From Pseudomonas tritici (GTDB taxonomy: Bacteria; Pseudomonadota; Gammaproteobacteria; Pseudomonadales; Pseudomonadaceae), in the NCBI RefSeq assembly GCF_014268275.3, contig NZ_CP077084.1:1178001-1242000 (forward strand): 64,000 nt of DNA. The letters run 5' to 3'. This document shows, one piece after another, positions 45,161 to 53,889 of this stretch (position 1 is the first letter of the stretch; every line of letters begins with the position of its first letter). Both the position numbers and the translations under genes were made by a program. The notes below the pieces were generated by a model. That model saw only the letters and a program-made list of their open reading frames with translations. It searched no databases and was not told where the DNA came from.

Positions 45161-46756
45161 TTACTTCACCTGGGTGGTGGCGAAGTTATTGTTCGTCAGA
45201 GGGCTTTGGGTATAACCCTCGACGTTCTTGCGCATGGCGGTGAACATTTTCGGGTAAGCCATGGGAATCCATGGTTGGTCCTTGTCGAAAACGTCCATTG
45301 CTTGTTCATAGAGTGCAGCGCGTTGTGCGGGTTCAGCGACAGCGCGCGCCTTGTCGATCAAGCCTTGAAACTCTTTGTTACACCAGCGCGCGTAGTTTTC
45401 GCCGTTTTTCGCTGCATCGCAACTCAGGTTCGGCGTGAGGAAGTTATCCGGGTCACCGTTATCCCCCGCCCAACCGGCAGAAACCATGTCGTGCTCACCG
45501 GCTTTGGCGCGCTTGAGCATCTCGCCCCACTCCATGACCTTGATATTCACCTTCAGGCCAATCTGCGCCAGATCTGCCTGCATGCGCTGTGCGCCGAGCA
45601 TCGGGTTAGGGTTGGTCGGGCCGCCACCGTTACGGGTGAACAGGGTGAACTCGGTGCCTTCCGGTACGCCGGCTTCCTTGAGCAGGGCGCGAGCCTTGTC
45701 GAGGTCACGCGGTGGGTTTTTCAACTTGTCGTTGAAACCCAGCAGCGTAGGTGGAAACGGGCCGGTGGCATCGACTGCGTTGCCTTTGCCGTATAGCGAT
45801 TCGTTGTAGCCCTTTTTGTCGAACGCGATGTTGATCGCGTGACGCACCCGCGCGTCGCTCATGTATTTGTGGGTGGTGTTCAGGGCAGTGTAGGCGGTGG
45901 TCATCGCCGCCAGTTCATCGACCTTCAGGTTCGGGTCTTTCTTGATGCTGGGCAGGTCATCGGGCTTGGGATACAGCGCGACCTGGCATTCGTTGGCCTT
46001 GAGCTTCTGCAGGCGCACGTTGTTGTCGACCGCAATGGCCAGGATCAACGGATCTGCCGGCGGCTTGCCACGGAAGTACTCCGGGTTGGCCTTGAAGCGT
46101 ACCTGGGCGTCTTTCTGGTAGCGGATGAAGATGAACGGACCGGTGCCGATCGGCTTGCTGTTGAGCTCATCGGTCTTGCCGGCGGCGAGCAGCTTGTCGG
46201 CGTATTCAGCGGAGTGGATGGCGGTAAACGGCATCGCGACATCGGCCAGGAACGGTGCTTCAGGGCGCGTCAGGGTGAAGACCACTGTGTGGTCATCAGT
46301 CTTCTCGACACTTTTGAGCAGTTCCTTAAAGCCCATGCTTTCGAAATAGGGGAAACCCGTGGCGGATTTGTTATGCCAAGGGTGTTTCGGATCCAACTGG
46401 CGTTGGAAGCTCCAGAGCACGTCATCGGCATTCAGGTTGCGCGTAGGCTTGAAGTAGTCGGTGGTGTGGAACTTGACGTCATCGCGCAGGTGGAACGTGT
46501 AGGTCAGGCCGTCGTCGCTGATTTCCCAGGACGTGGCGAGTGCGGGAACGATTTCAGTGGTGCCAGGCTTGAAGTCCACCAAACGGTTGAACATGGTTTC
46601 AGCGGCGGCGTCAGCGGTCACGGCCGTGGTGTACAGGACCGGGTCGAAACCCTCCGGGCTGGCTTCGGTGCAGACCACCAGCGGTTTGGCCGAAACGCCG
46701 ATCGCCACGCTCAACAGCGCGGCAGCCATGGCGGCTTGTAGTGGAAGCATTTTCAT
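45161..46756 (-). CDS. dppA: Periplasmic dipeptide-binding protein, DppA type (core copy)
   Basis: 531 residues with signal peptide (MKMLPLQAAMAAALLSVAIGVSA). SBP_bac_5 fold: KPLVVCTEASPEGFDPVLY..., LTYTFHLRDDVKFHTT, GTGPFIF, WAGDNGDPDNFLTPNLSC. It is the most divergent of the four copies here and lies directly before dppBCDF, the position of DppA4 in P. aeruginosa. It presents peptides to the DppBC permease. Confidence 0.92.
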   Translation of the reverse strand: MKMLPLQAAMAAALLSVAIGVSAKPLVVCTEASPEGFDPVLYTTAVTADAAAETMFNRLVDFKPGTTEIVPALATSWEISDDGLTYTFHLRDDVKFHTTDYFKPTRNLNADDVLWSFQRQLDPKHPWHNKSATGFPYFESMGFKELLKSVEKTDDHTVVFTLTRPEAPFLADVAMPFTAIHSAEYADKLLAAGKTDELNSKPIGTGPFIFIRYQKDAQVRFKANPEYFRGKPPADPLILAIAVDNNVRLQKLKANECQVALYPKPDDLPSIKKDPNLKVDELAAMTTAYTALNTTHKYMSDARVRHAINIAFDKKGYNESLYGKGNAVDATGPFPPTLLGFNDKLKNPPRDLDKARALLKEAGVPEGTEFTLFTRNGGGPTNPNPMLGAQRMQADLAQIGLKVNIKVMEWGEMLKRAKAGEHDMVSAGWAGDNGDPDNFLTPNLSCDAAKNGENYARWCNKEFQGLIDKARAVAEPAQRAALYEQAMDVFDKDQPWIPMAYPKMFTAMRKNVEGYTQSPLTNNNFATTQVK

Positions 46757-46791
46757 TCAGAGCCCTCTGCAATCGATGGGACCAGACAAAC

Positions 46792-46826
46792 GTAGACGGC
46801 GGGCTCGTCCTGAGCCCGCCGTCTAC
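46792..46826 (-). other. Strong intercistronic hairpin between opdP-type porin and dppA
   Basis: Perfect 15-bp stem GTAGACGGCGGGCTC / GAGCCCGCCGTCTAC with a five-base loop and no T run. Such a hairpin can stabilise the 3' end of the porin message and lower read-through into dppA. Confidence 0.7.
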
Positions 46827-46836
46827 CTGGCGCTAA

Positions 46837-48231
46837 TTAAAGGATGTTGAATGGAACAGTGGTCACCAGACGGAACTCTTTGATGCTGCCATCTGCCTGG
46901 AACTCGCTGCCACGGTGCTCAACATAGGTTGCGCGCACGGTGGTGGCCTTGAGTGGGCCGCTTTGGATGGCGTAAGAGCCGCCAACACCGTATTCCTGGT
47001 GTTTTTCGCCGTCCTGGTTCTGGATGCCGTCGTAGGCGAACTTGGCCCGACCGTTGTTGCCGGTGTAGTGAGTGCCGTCGATGCCCCAGCCACGCGCCGA
47101 GTAGATGTTGAACTTCAAGCCTGGCACGCCGTATTCGGCCATGTTGATGCCATAGGCAACCTGGAACGATTTCTCGTTCGGGCCGTTGAAGTCAGAGGTC
47201 AGGGAGTTGGCCAGGTAGATGCCGTTGGTTTCGTGCAGGTAGTCGAAGTATTCGTTACCGTTCACAGCCTGGTAGGAGAAGGTCAGGCTGTGTGCCTGGT
47301 GAGCCAGGCCCAGGGACAGGGAGTAGGTATCGTTGTCGATTTCCCCCATCTCTTTTTTGCCTTCATCGACAGTCTTGTAGTAGTTGAAACCGGTGGTCAG
47401 GGCCAGTTGCTGGGCATCACCCAGCTCGTGGGTTGCGCCGAAGTAGTACTGGTTCCAGAAGTCCTTCACGTTGGCGCCGAAGACGCTGACTTTCAGGCTT
47501 TTCAGCGGCTGGTAGTTCAGGCCCAGGGTGGACACCTTGTCGGTTTCCGCGCCATTGCCGTATTCGCTGCGGAATTTCGACAGGCTCTGTTCGGTACGTG
47601 GCGAAACGCGGTCAAACACGCCACCTTGGAACGACAGGTTGCTGAACTCTTCGCTGTTGAAACTCACACCTTCAAAGCTCGATGGCAGGGCACGGTTGCC
47701 GATGGTGTCGACGATGCCGCTGCTGAAGTTCTGACGACCGGCAGTCAACGTGGTGTTCGACACACGGAACTGCACGTTGGCCAGGCCCAGTTTGCTCCAT
47801 TGGCCTACTGCATCACCGTCGGAGTCAGCCAGGGTACGGTTGGAGCCGCCCTTGATATCACGCTTGCTGCGGTCCAGGACCACGGCGTTGTACACCGCCA
47901 ATTCAGTCTTGACGCCTACGGTGCCCTGGGTGAAACCCGAGCTGGCGTTGATGATCGTGCCCTGTACCCAGTTGGTACGGTTACGGTCAGTCAGCGTCTG
48001 GCCATGCTTTTTGTATTCGAAGGTGCCGCCACGGTATTTGCTTTCGTGGGAGTACCAGTTACGCGTGGTGCCGCCCAGGCTGAAGTCTTCGATAAAGCCT
48101 TTGGCTTCGCTTTGCGCGCTGGTGCCGGCCAGGGTAGTCGGAACGAAGTCCTGGCTGACGGATTCAGCGTAGGCGGTGGCCGTGATGCTGCTGATGGCCA
48201 GGGCCAGAAGCGCTTTGCTGCTCAGTTTCAT
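46837..48231 (-). CDS. opdP: OprD-family dipeptide porin (OpdP-like)
   Basis: 464-residue outer-membrane barrel: signal peptide MKLSSKALLALAISSITATAYA, OprD N-terminus FIEDFSLGGTTRNWYSHES, and C-terminal VTTVPFNIL. Substrate-specific OprD-type channels take up amino acids and small peptides; placement inside the dpp cluster matches OpdP of P. aeruginosa (glycine-glutamate uptake, also a carbapenem route there). ATG at 48231 has AAGGAGC upstream. A 12-bp palindrome lies 84 bases before the start. Confidence 0.92.
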   Translation of the reverse strand: MKLSSKALLALAISSITATAYAESVSQDFVPTTLAGTSAQSEAKGFIEDFSLGGTTRNWYSHESKYRGGTFEYKKHGQTLTDRNRTNWVQGTIINASSGFTQGTVGVKTELAVYNAVVLDRSKRDIKGGSNRTLADSDGDAVGQWSKLGLANVQFRVSNTTLTAGRQNFSSGIVDTIGNRALPSSFEGVSFNSEEFSNLSFQGGVFDRVSPRTEQSLSKFRSEYGNGAETDKVSTLGLNYQPLKSLKVSVFGANVKDFWNQYYFGATHELGDAQQLALTTGFNYYKTVDEGKKEMGEIDNDTYSLSLGLAHQAHSLTFSYQAVNGNEYFDYLHETNGIYLANSLTSDFNGPNEKSFQVAYGINMAEYGVPGLKFNIYSARGWGIDGTHYTGNNGRAKFAYDGIQNQDGEKHQEYGVGGSYAIQSGPLKATTVRATYVEHRGSEFQADGSIKEFRLVTTVPFNIL

Positions 48232-48314
48232 GAATGAAGCTCCTTTGGTTCTCTTTTTAATGCCGGTCTTTTTTGGTGATCCGGCTATTGGGTGTGTAAC
48301 TCGTTCAAGCCATT

Positions 48315-48326
48315 GCAAACGTTTGC
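48315..48326. promoter_or_regulatory. LacI-family-like palindrome upstream of the porin gene
   Basis: GCAAACGTTTGC, a perfect 12-bp palindrome with the central ACGT-type core of LacI/GalR operators (PurR-like). In the 170-base gap between a dppA paralogue and the porin gene. No local LacI regulator except Cra is in the window. Confidence 0.45.
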
Positions 48327-48401
48327 CGTAGGAAAAATCCTAATAGAAGGCCGCGCGTTTGCAGCAAGGCGATGTTCGCCCTGCGCAATCCGGTTATTTT
48401 C

Positions 48402-50006
48402 TTATGGGGTGATACTGACGCCCGAGAACACGTTGCGGCCGAAGGGGCTCACTTTGAAACCTTCGACTTTGGTGCTTAACGGCTGGTTGACCGTCGAGTG
48501 GGCGACTGGCGTGATTGGCACCTGCTGCTTGAGCAGTTGCTGCGCCTGTTTGTACAGAACAGTCCTTTGTTCGCGGTCAGTCACGACCTTGGCTTGCTTG
48601 ATCAACTTGTCGTACGCCGGGTCACACCACATGGAGTAGTTGTTCCCGCCGATGGCGTCGCAGCTATAAAGCGTGCCCAGCCAGTTGTCCGGGTCACCAT
48701 TGTCGCCGGTCCAGCCGATCAGGCTGATATCGTGCTCACCGTTCTTGGTGCGCTTGATGTACTCGCCCCACTCATAGCTGACGATCTTGACCTTGAGGCC
48801 GATCTTGGCCCAGTCGCTTTGCAGCATCTCGGCCATCAGCTTGGCGTTGGGGTTGTACGGCCGTTGTACCGGCATTGCCCACAGGGTGATCTCGGTACCT
48901 TCCTTCACGCCGGCGGCCTTGAGCAGTTCCTTGGCTTTTTCCGGGTTGTAGGCGGCGTCCTTGATGCTGTCGTCGTAGGACCACTGCGTCGGCGGCATCG
49001 CGTTGACCGCCAGTTGCCCCGCGCCCTGGTACACGGCATTCAGAATGCTCTGCTTGTTCACCGCCATGTCCAGCGCCTGGCGCACTTCGAGCTGGTCGAA
49101 TGGCTTGTGGCGCACGTTGTAGGCGATGTAGCCGAGGTTGAAGCCTGGCTTGGTCAGCAGTTGCAGGTTCGGGTCCGCCTTGAGGGCGTCCACGTCAGCC
49201 GGGCGCGGATGCAGGGTTACCTGGCATTCGCCGGCCTTGAGTTTTTGCACCCGCACCGAAGCGTCGGTGTTGATGGCGAAGATCAACTGGTCGAGCTTGA
49301 CCCGGCTCGGGTCCCAGTACTGTTTGTTGGCCACGTAACGGATCTGCGAATCTTTCTGATAACGCTGGAATACGAAGGGGCCAGTGCCGATCGGCTTCTG
49401 GTTGATATCGCTCGGCTTACCGGTCTTGAGCAACTGCTCGGCGTATTCGGCCGACAGGATCGCAGCGAAACTCATGGCAATGTTCTGCACGAACGCAGCG
49501 TCGACCGTGTTCAAGGTCATCACCACGGTGTGCGGGTCGGTTTTCTCGACCTTGGCAATGTTCTTGTTCAGGCTCATCCCGTTGAAGTACGGAAACTCGG
49601 TGGGGTAGGCCTTGCGAAACGGGTGTTCAGGGTCAAGCATGCGGTTGAAGGTGAACAGCACGTCGTCGGCGTTGAAGTCCCGCGTTGGCTTGAATTCCTT
49701 GTTGCTATGGAATTTCACCCCTTCACGCAGGTGGAAGGTGTACGTCAGGCCGTCTTCGGAAATATCCCACTTGGTTGCCAACCCCGGCACCACATTGGTC
49801 TCACCTTTTTCAAACTCAACCAGGCGGTTGTACAGCGGCTCGGCCGCATCGTTATCGGTGGCGGTGGTGTACTGCGCGGTGTCAAAACCTGCCGGGCTGC
49901 CTTCCGAGCAGAACACCAGGCTCTTCTTGTCGGCGGCTTGGCCCATCGTGGCCACGGCCAGAAGGCTGGTGCCAAAAATTGCGGATAGAACGGTGGTATG
50001 GCGCAT
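48402..50006 (-). CDS. Periplasmic peptide-binding protein, DppA paralogue 2
   Basis: 534 residues; signal peptide MRHTTVLSAIFGTSLLAVATMGQA. Mature SBP_bac_5 protein with KSLVFCSEGSPAGFDTAQY, VKFHSNKEFKPTRDFNADDVLFTFNRML and IGWTGDNGDPDNWLGTLYSC. Clearly paralogous to the next two genes and more distant from the dppA next to dppB. Probably shares the DppBCDF core but binds a different peptide range. Confidence 0.9.
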   Translation of the reverse strand: MRHTTVLSAIFGTSLLAVATMGQAADKKSLVFCSEGSPAGFDTAQYTTATDNDAAEPLYNRLVEFEKGETNVVPGLATKWDISEDGLTYTFHLREGVKFHSNKEFKPTRDFNADDVLFTFNRMLDPEHPFRKAYPTEFPYFNGMSLNKNIAKVEKTDPHTVVMTLNTVDAAFVQNIAMSFAAILSAEYAEQLLKTGKPSDINQKPIGTGPFVFQRYQKDSQIRYVANKQYWDPSRVKLDQLIFAINTDASVRVQKLKAGECQVTLHPRPADVDALKADPNLQLLTKPGFNLGYIAYNVRHKPFDQLEVRQALDMAVNKQSILNAVYQGAGQLAVNAMPPTQWSYDDSIKDAAYNPEKAKELLKAAGVKEGTEITLWAMPVQRPYNPNAKLMAEMLQSDWAKIGLKVKIVSYEWGEYIKRTKNGEHDISLIGWTGDNGDPDNWLGTLYSCDAIGGNNYSMWCDPAYDKLIKQAKVVTDREQRTVLYKQAQQLLKQQVPITPVAHSTVNQPLSTKVEGFKVSPFGRNVFSGVSITP

Positions 50007-50310
50007 GACGATCCCGATCCTTGTTTGTAGTTGTCATCAGCGAGCAATCACCCTGGCGTTCGGCCAGGGGGACATCACTGATCCCACACGCAGCAAGTAC
50101 CCTTCCGAGGTTGGTGCTTCTGCTGTCCTACGACGTTATGGGTCGCGGACCTGGCAGTAAATGCACCAAATCGGATTGACCTTGTAGGCAACGGAGTCAC
50201 GCATCGCAGTTCGCTGCTGTAGGACGCAACGATTGCAAGCGTGGTCCGTTTCCTACGGGTCGGGCGGATGCAATAACGGCGACGTTATGCAACGTCGCCG
50301 CCAAGGCTTC
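50007..50310. other. Gap between DppA paralogues 2 and 3
   Basis: 304 bases without a gene. GGCGACGTT (50278-50286) / AACGTCGCC (50291-50299) makes a strong hairpin just past the stop of paralogue 3, with only a weak T-rich tail on the minus strand. The rest holds the presumed promoter of paralogue 2; no confident -35/-10. Confidence 0.5.
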
Positions 50311-51939
50311 TTACTTGCCGCTGACGCTCACGCCGTAGAAGGAGTTCAAGCCAAACGGGCTGATCTTGAAGTCCTGCACGGTGGTGCGCATGGGTTGATA
50401 CACCGTCGAGTGCGCGATAGGTGTCATCGGGACTGCATCTTTGAGGACATGTTGCGCCTGCTTGTACAGCTCGGTGCGTTTGGCGACGTCCGATGTGGCC
50501 TTGGCTTCTTTCACGATGCCGTCGAATTTCTTGTCGCACCATTTGGAGAAGTTGTTACCCGACAGCGAGTCGCAGCCGAACAGCACGTTCAGCCAGTTGT
50601 CCGGGTCACCATTGTCACCGCTCCAGCCAATGATCATGGCCTGGTTCTCGCCACCTTTGGAGCGCTTGATGTACTCGCCCCACTCGTAGCTGGTGATTTT
50701 CACGTTCAGACCGATCTTCTTCCAGTCGTTTTGCAGCATTTCAGCCATCAGCTTGGCGTTCGGGTTGTACGGACGCTGAACCGGCATGGCCCACAGAACG
50801 ATTTCGGTCCCTTCCTTGACGCCGGCTTCCTTGAGCAGCGCCTTGGCTTTCTCTGGGTCGAACTTGGCGTCCTTGATGGTGGTGTCATACGACCATTGGG
50901 TCGGTGGCATGGCGTTCACGGCCAATTGGCCAGCGCCCTGGTACACGGAGTCGATGATCTGCTGCTTGTTCACCGACATGTCCAGCGCCTGGCGCACACG
51001 CAGGTCGGCCAGCGGGTTTGGCTGGTCGCTGCCCTTGACCTTGTCCATGACGTTGTAGGCGATGTAGCCCAGGTTGAAACCGGCCTGGTGCGGCAGTTTC
51101 AGGTCCTTGTCTTCACCCAGCGCCTTGAGGTCGGCCGGGCGTGGGAACAAGGTGATCTGGCATTCGTTTTTCTTGAGTTTCTGGATACGCACCGACGGGT
51201 CGGTGGTGATGGCGAAGATCAGGTTGTCGATCTTCACATCTTCAGGTTTCCAGTAGTCCTTGTTGCCGGTGTAACGAATGTTCGAGTCTTTCTGGTAGCT
51301 TTTGAACACGAACGGGCCAGTGCCGATTGGCTTCTGGTTGATGTCCGCAGGCTTGCCTTCCTTGAGCAGTTGAGCGGCGTATTCAGCCGACTGGATCGAG
51401 GCGAAGCTCATTGCCAGGTTCTGGATGAACGCGGCGTCCACAGTGCCAAGGGTGAACTTGACGGTGTGCTCATCGACTTTCTCGATGTTCTTGATGTTGG
51501 TGTCCATCCCCATGTCCGTGAAGTACGGGAACTCAGTGGGGTAGGCTTTGCGGAACGGATCGTCCTTGTTGATCATGCGGTTGAACGTGAACAGCACGTC
51601 ATCGGCATTGAAGGTACGGGTCGGCTTGAAGTACGAGGTGGTGTGGAACTTGACGCCATCACGCAGGTGAAAGGTGTAGGTCAAGCCATCCGAAGACACG
51701 TCCCAGCTGGTGGCCAACCCAGGAATCACAGCGGTGCCGCCGCGTTCGAACTGGGTCAGGCGGTTGAACATGGTTTCGGCCGAGGCATCGAAGTCTGTTC
51801 CGGTGGTGTACTGGCCTGGATCAAAACCGGCCGGGCTCCCTTCGGAGCAGAACACCAGGTTAGTCGCCGCTTGGGCGAAAGGCGCCGCGGCCATTAGGCC
51901 AGCGCTAACAATTAACGGAATGACTGCGTTTCTAAGCAT
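50311..51939 (-). CDS. Periplasmic peptide-binding protein, DppA paralogue 3
   Basis: 542 residues; signal peptide MLRNAVIPLIVSAGLMAAAPFAQA. Mature part TNLVFCSEGSPAGFDPGQYTTGTDFDASAETMFNRL..., LRDGVKFHTTSYFKPTRTFNADD, IIGWSGDNGDPDNWLNVLFGC. Closest in the window to paralogue 4. ATG at 51939 follows TGAGG; an ATG-like start eight codons upstream would lengthen the signal peptide without a ribosome site. Confidence 0.9.
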   Translation of the reverse strand: MLRNAVIPLIVSAGLMAAAPFAQAATNLVFCSEGSPAGFDPGQYTTGTDFDASAETMFNRLTQFERGGTAVIPGLATSWDVSSDGLTYTFHLRDGVKFHTTSYFKPTRTFNADDVLFTFNRMINKDDPFRKAYPTEFPYFTDMGMDTNIKNIEKVDEHTVKFTLGTVDAAFIQNLAMSFASIQSAEYAAQLLKEGKPADINQKPIGTGPFVFKSYQKDSNIRYTGNKDYWKPEDVKIDNLIFAITTDPSVRIQKLKKNECQITLFPRPADLKALGEDKDLKLPHQAGFNLGYIAYNVMDKVKGSDQPNPLADLRVRQALDMSVNKQQIIDSVYQGAGQLAVNAMPPTQWSYDTTIKDAKFDPEKAKALLKEAGVKEGTEIVLWAMPVQRPYNPNAKLMAEMLQNDWKKIGLNVKITSYEWGEYIKRSKGGENQAMIIGWSGDNGDPDNWLNVLFGCDSLSGNNFSKWCDKKFDGIVKEAKATSDVAKRTELYKQAQHVLKDAVPMTPIAHSTVYQPMRTTVQDFKISPFGLNSFYGVSVSGK

Positions 51940-52148
51940 GTTGGCCTCATGATTTGTTGTCATTTTTGATGGTGAGGGCGACCTCGTGAGTCGGCCTGCG
52001 GATACTTACGCAGGCGCCATACCCATTGCAAGATGCTGAACCGTTACGAGGGTGAAACAGTGGTACGAACGTACAGGAATGTCGCAATTATGAAAGTTTG
52101 TACATATTTGCGCATATTTCGAGGGTTTTTTCGGTGCAAGCAGCGCAC

Positions 52149-52187
52149 TAAAAAAGACCAACCGAGGCGTCTAGCGCACTCGGTTGG
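52149..52187 (-). terminator. Terminator of DppA paralogue 4
   Basis: Minus strand CCAACCGAG / CTCGGTTGG with a 12-base loop and a TCTTTTTT tail, 11 bases after the stop codon. It shows that paralogue 4 is largely its own transcription unit. Confidence 0.87.
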
Positions 52188-52197
52188 GGCGTTGCTG

Positions 52198-53799
52198 TTA
52201 CTTATCTAGACTCACGCCATAGAACGGCGTCAACCCGAAGGGGCTGATCTTGAAGTCTTTGACTTCCTTGCGCATGGGTTGGAAAACCGTCGAGTTTGCG
52301 ATAGGCGTTATAGGTACCTGTTCCTTAAGGATTTTCTGCGCCTGTTGATACCACTTGATGCGCTGCTCGCGGTCATTGCTGATCTTGGCTTGTTGCACGA
52401 GTTTGTCGTACGCCGGGTTACACCATTTAGCGTAGTTGCTGCCCTTGACCGCAGCACAACTGTAGAGCACGCCAAGCCAGTTATCCGGGTCGCCGTTGTC
52501 GCCGGTCCAGCCATAAATCATCGCATCGTGCTCGCCGTTTTTGGCGCGCTTGATGTATTCGCCCCATTCATAGCTGACGATGTTGGCCTTGATGCCCACC
52601 TTTTCCCAATCCTGCTGGATCATCTGCGCGGACATGCGCGCGTTTGGGTTGGACGCGCGTTGTACGGTCATCGCCCACAGGTTGATGGTGGTACCGGGTG
52701 CAACCCCTGCTTCTTTTAGTAGCGCCCGAGCCTTGGTCGGGTCGTGCGGCGCGTCTTTGATGGTCGGGTCATAAGACCACTGCGCAGGGGGCAGAGCGTT
52801 CTGCGCCAATTGCCCGGCGCCCTGGTACACGGCCTTGATGATCGCCGGCTTGTCGATCGCCATGTCCAGCGCCTGGCGCACCTTGAGCTGGTCCAGCGGC
52901 GGGTGGGTCACGTTGTAGGCCAGAAAGCCCAGGTTGAAACCGGCTTGCTGCAGCACGCGCAGATTCGGGTCCTGCTTCATCACTTCGATATCGGCGGGGC
53001 GCGGGTAGCCGCTGACCTGGCATTCGCCGGCCTTGAGCTTTTGCAGGCGTGACGCGGCATCCGGGGTAATGGCGAACACCAGGTTGTCGAGTTTCACCTC
53101 TTCGGGCTTCCAATACTGTTTGTTGGCCACGTAGCGGATCTGCGAATCCTTCTGGTAGCGCTTGAACACAAACGGCCCGGTGCCCACCGGCTTCTGGTTG
53201 ATGTCGGAGGCTGTGCCTTGTTTGAGCAGTTGCGCGGCGTACTCGGCGGATTGCACCGAAGCGAAGCTCATGGCCAGGTTCTGCACGAACGACGCATCGA
53301 CGTTGTTCAGGTTGAAGCGCACGGTGTGTTCGTCGAGTTTGTCGACGCTCTTGATCGTGGTGTTCAAGCCCATGTCGGTGAAGTACGGCGACTCGGAAGG
53401 GTAGGCTTTGCGAAACGGGCTTTCGGCATCCAGCAGGCGATTGAAGGTGAACAGCACGTCATCCGCGTTGAAGTCGCGAGTAGGCGTGAAGAAATCCGTG
53501 GTGTGGAACTTGACGCCATCGCGCAGGTGGAAGGTATACGTCAGGCCGTCCTTGGAAACATCCCAGCTTGTCGCCAGGCCAGGTTCGACTTCGGTGCCGC
53601 CGCGCTTGAACTGGGTCAGCCGGTTGAACACGGTTTCGGCAGATGCATCAAAATCGGTGCCGCTGGTGTACTGGCTGGGGTCGAAACCGGCGGGGCTGGC
53701 TTCGGAGCAGTAGACCAGGGTGCTGGCCGCCTGGGCCAACGGCATAAAGGCCAGCAGGCCTGCGGCGAGGAGGAGCGGTTTTAAGGCGATTCTTTCCAT
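52198..53799 (-). CDS. Periplasmic peptide-binding protein, DppA paralogue 4
   Basis: 533 residues; signal peptide MERIALKPLLLAAGLLAFMPLAQA, mature STLVYCSEASPAGFDPSQYTSGTDFDASAETVFNRL. SBP_bac_5 fold with IYGWTGDNGDPDNWLGVLYSC. Start at 53799 after AGGGGTCTCC; a longer reading has no ribosome site. First and most distal gene of the dipeptide locus, with its own terminator. Confidence 0.9.
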   Translation of the reverse strand: MERIALKPLLLAAGLLAFMPLAQAASTLVYCSEASPAGFDPSQYTSGTDFDASAETVFNRLTQFKRGGTEVEPGLATSWDVSKDGLTYTFHLRDGVKFHTTDFFTPTRDFNADDVLFTFNRLLDAESPFRKAYPSESPYFTDMGLNTTIKSVDKLDEHTVRFNLNNVDASFVQNLAMSFASVQSAEYAAQLLKQGTASDINQKPVGTGPFVFKRYQKDSQIRYVANKQYWKPEEVKLDNLVFAITPDAASRLQKLKAGECQVSGYPRPADIEVMKQDPNLRVLQQAGFNLGFLAYNVTHPPLDQLKVRQALDMAIDKPAIIKAVYQGAGQLAQNALPPAQWSYDPTIKDAPHDPTKARALLKEAGVAPGTTINLWAMTVQRASNPNARMSAQMIQQDWEKVGIKANIVSYEWGEYIKRAKNGEHDAMIYGWTGDNGDPDNWLGVLYSCAAVKGSNYAKWCNPAYDKLVQQAKISNDREQRIKWYQQAQKILKEQVPITPIANSTVFQPMRKEVKDFKISPFGLTPFYGVSLDK

Positions 53800-53889
53800 G
53801 GAGACCCCTGAAGTGGCAGGCATACATAAGCTGCCCAAACGAAAACGACGCCACCGAGGGTAACGCCGTTCAGGTTTGTCAGGTAGGGG

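Noticed and set aside
50153..50170. Minus-strand TTGGTGCATTTACTGCC with GG-N10-GC spacing before DppA paralogue 2
   Set aside because: Spacing fits sigma-54 but the flanking bases match the TGGCAC/TTGCA consensus poorly, and one such match per few kilobases is expected.
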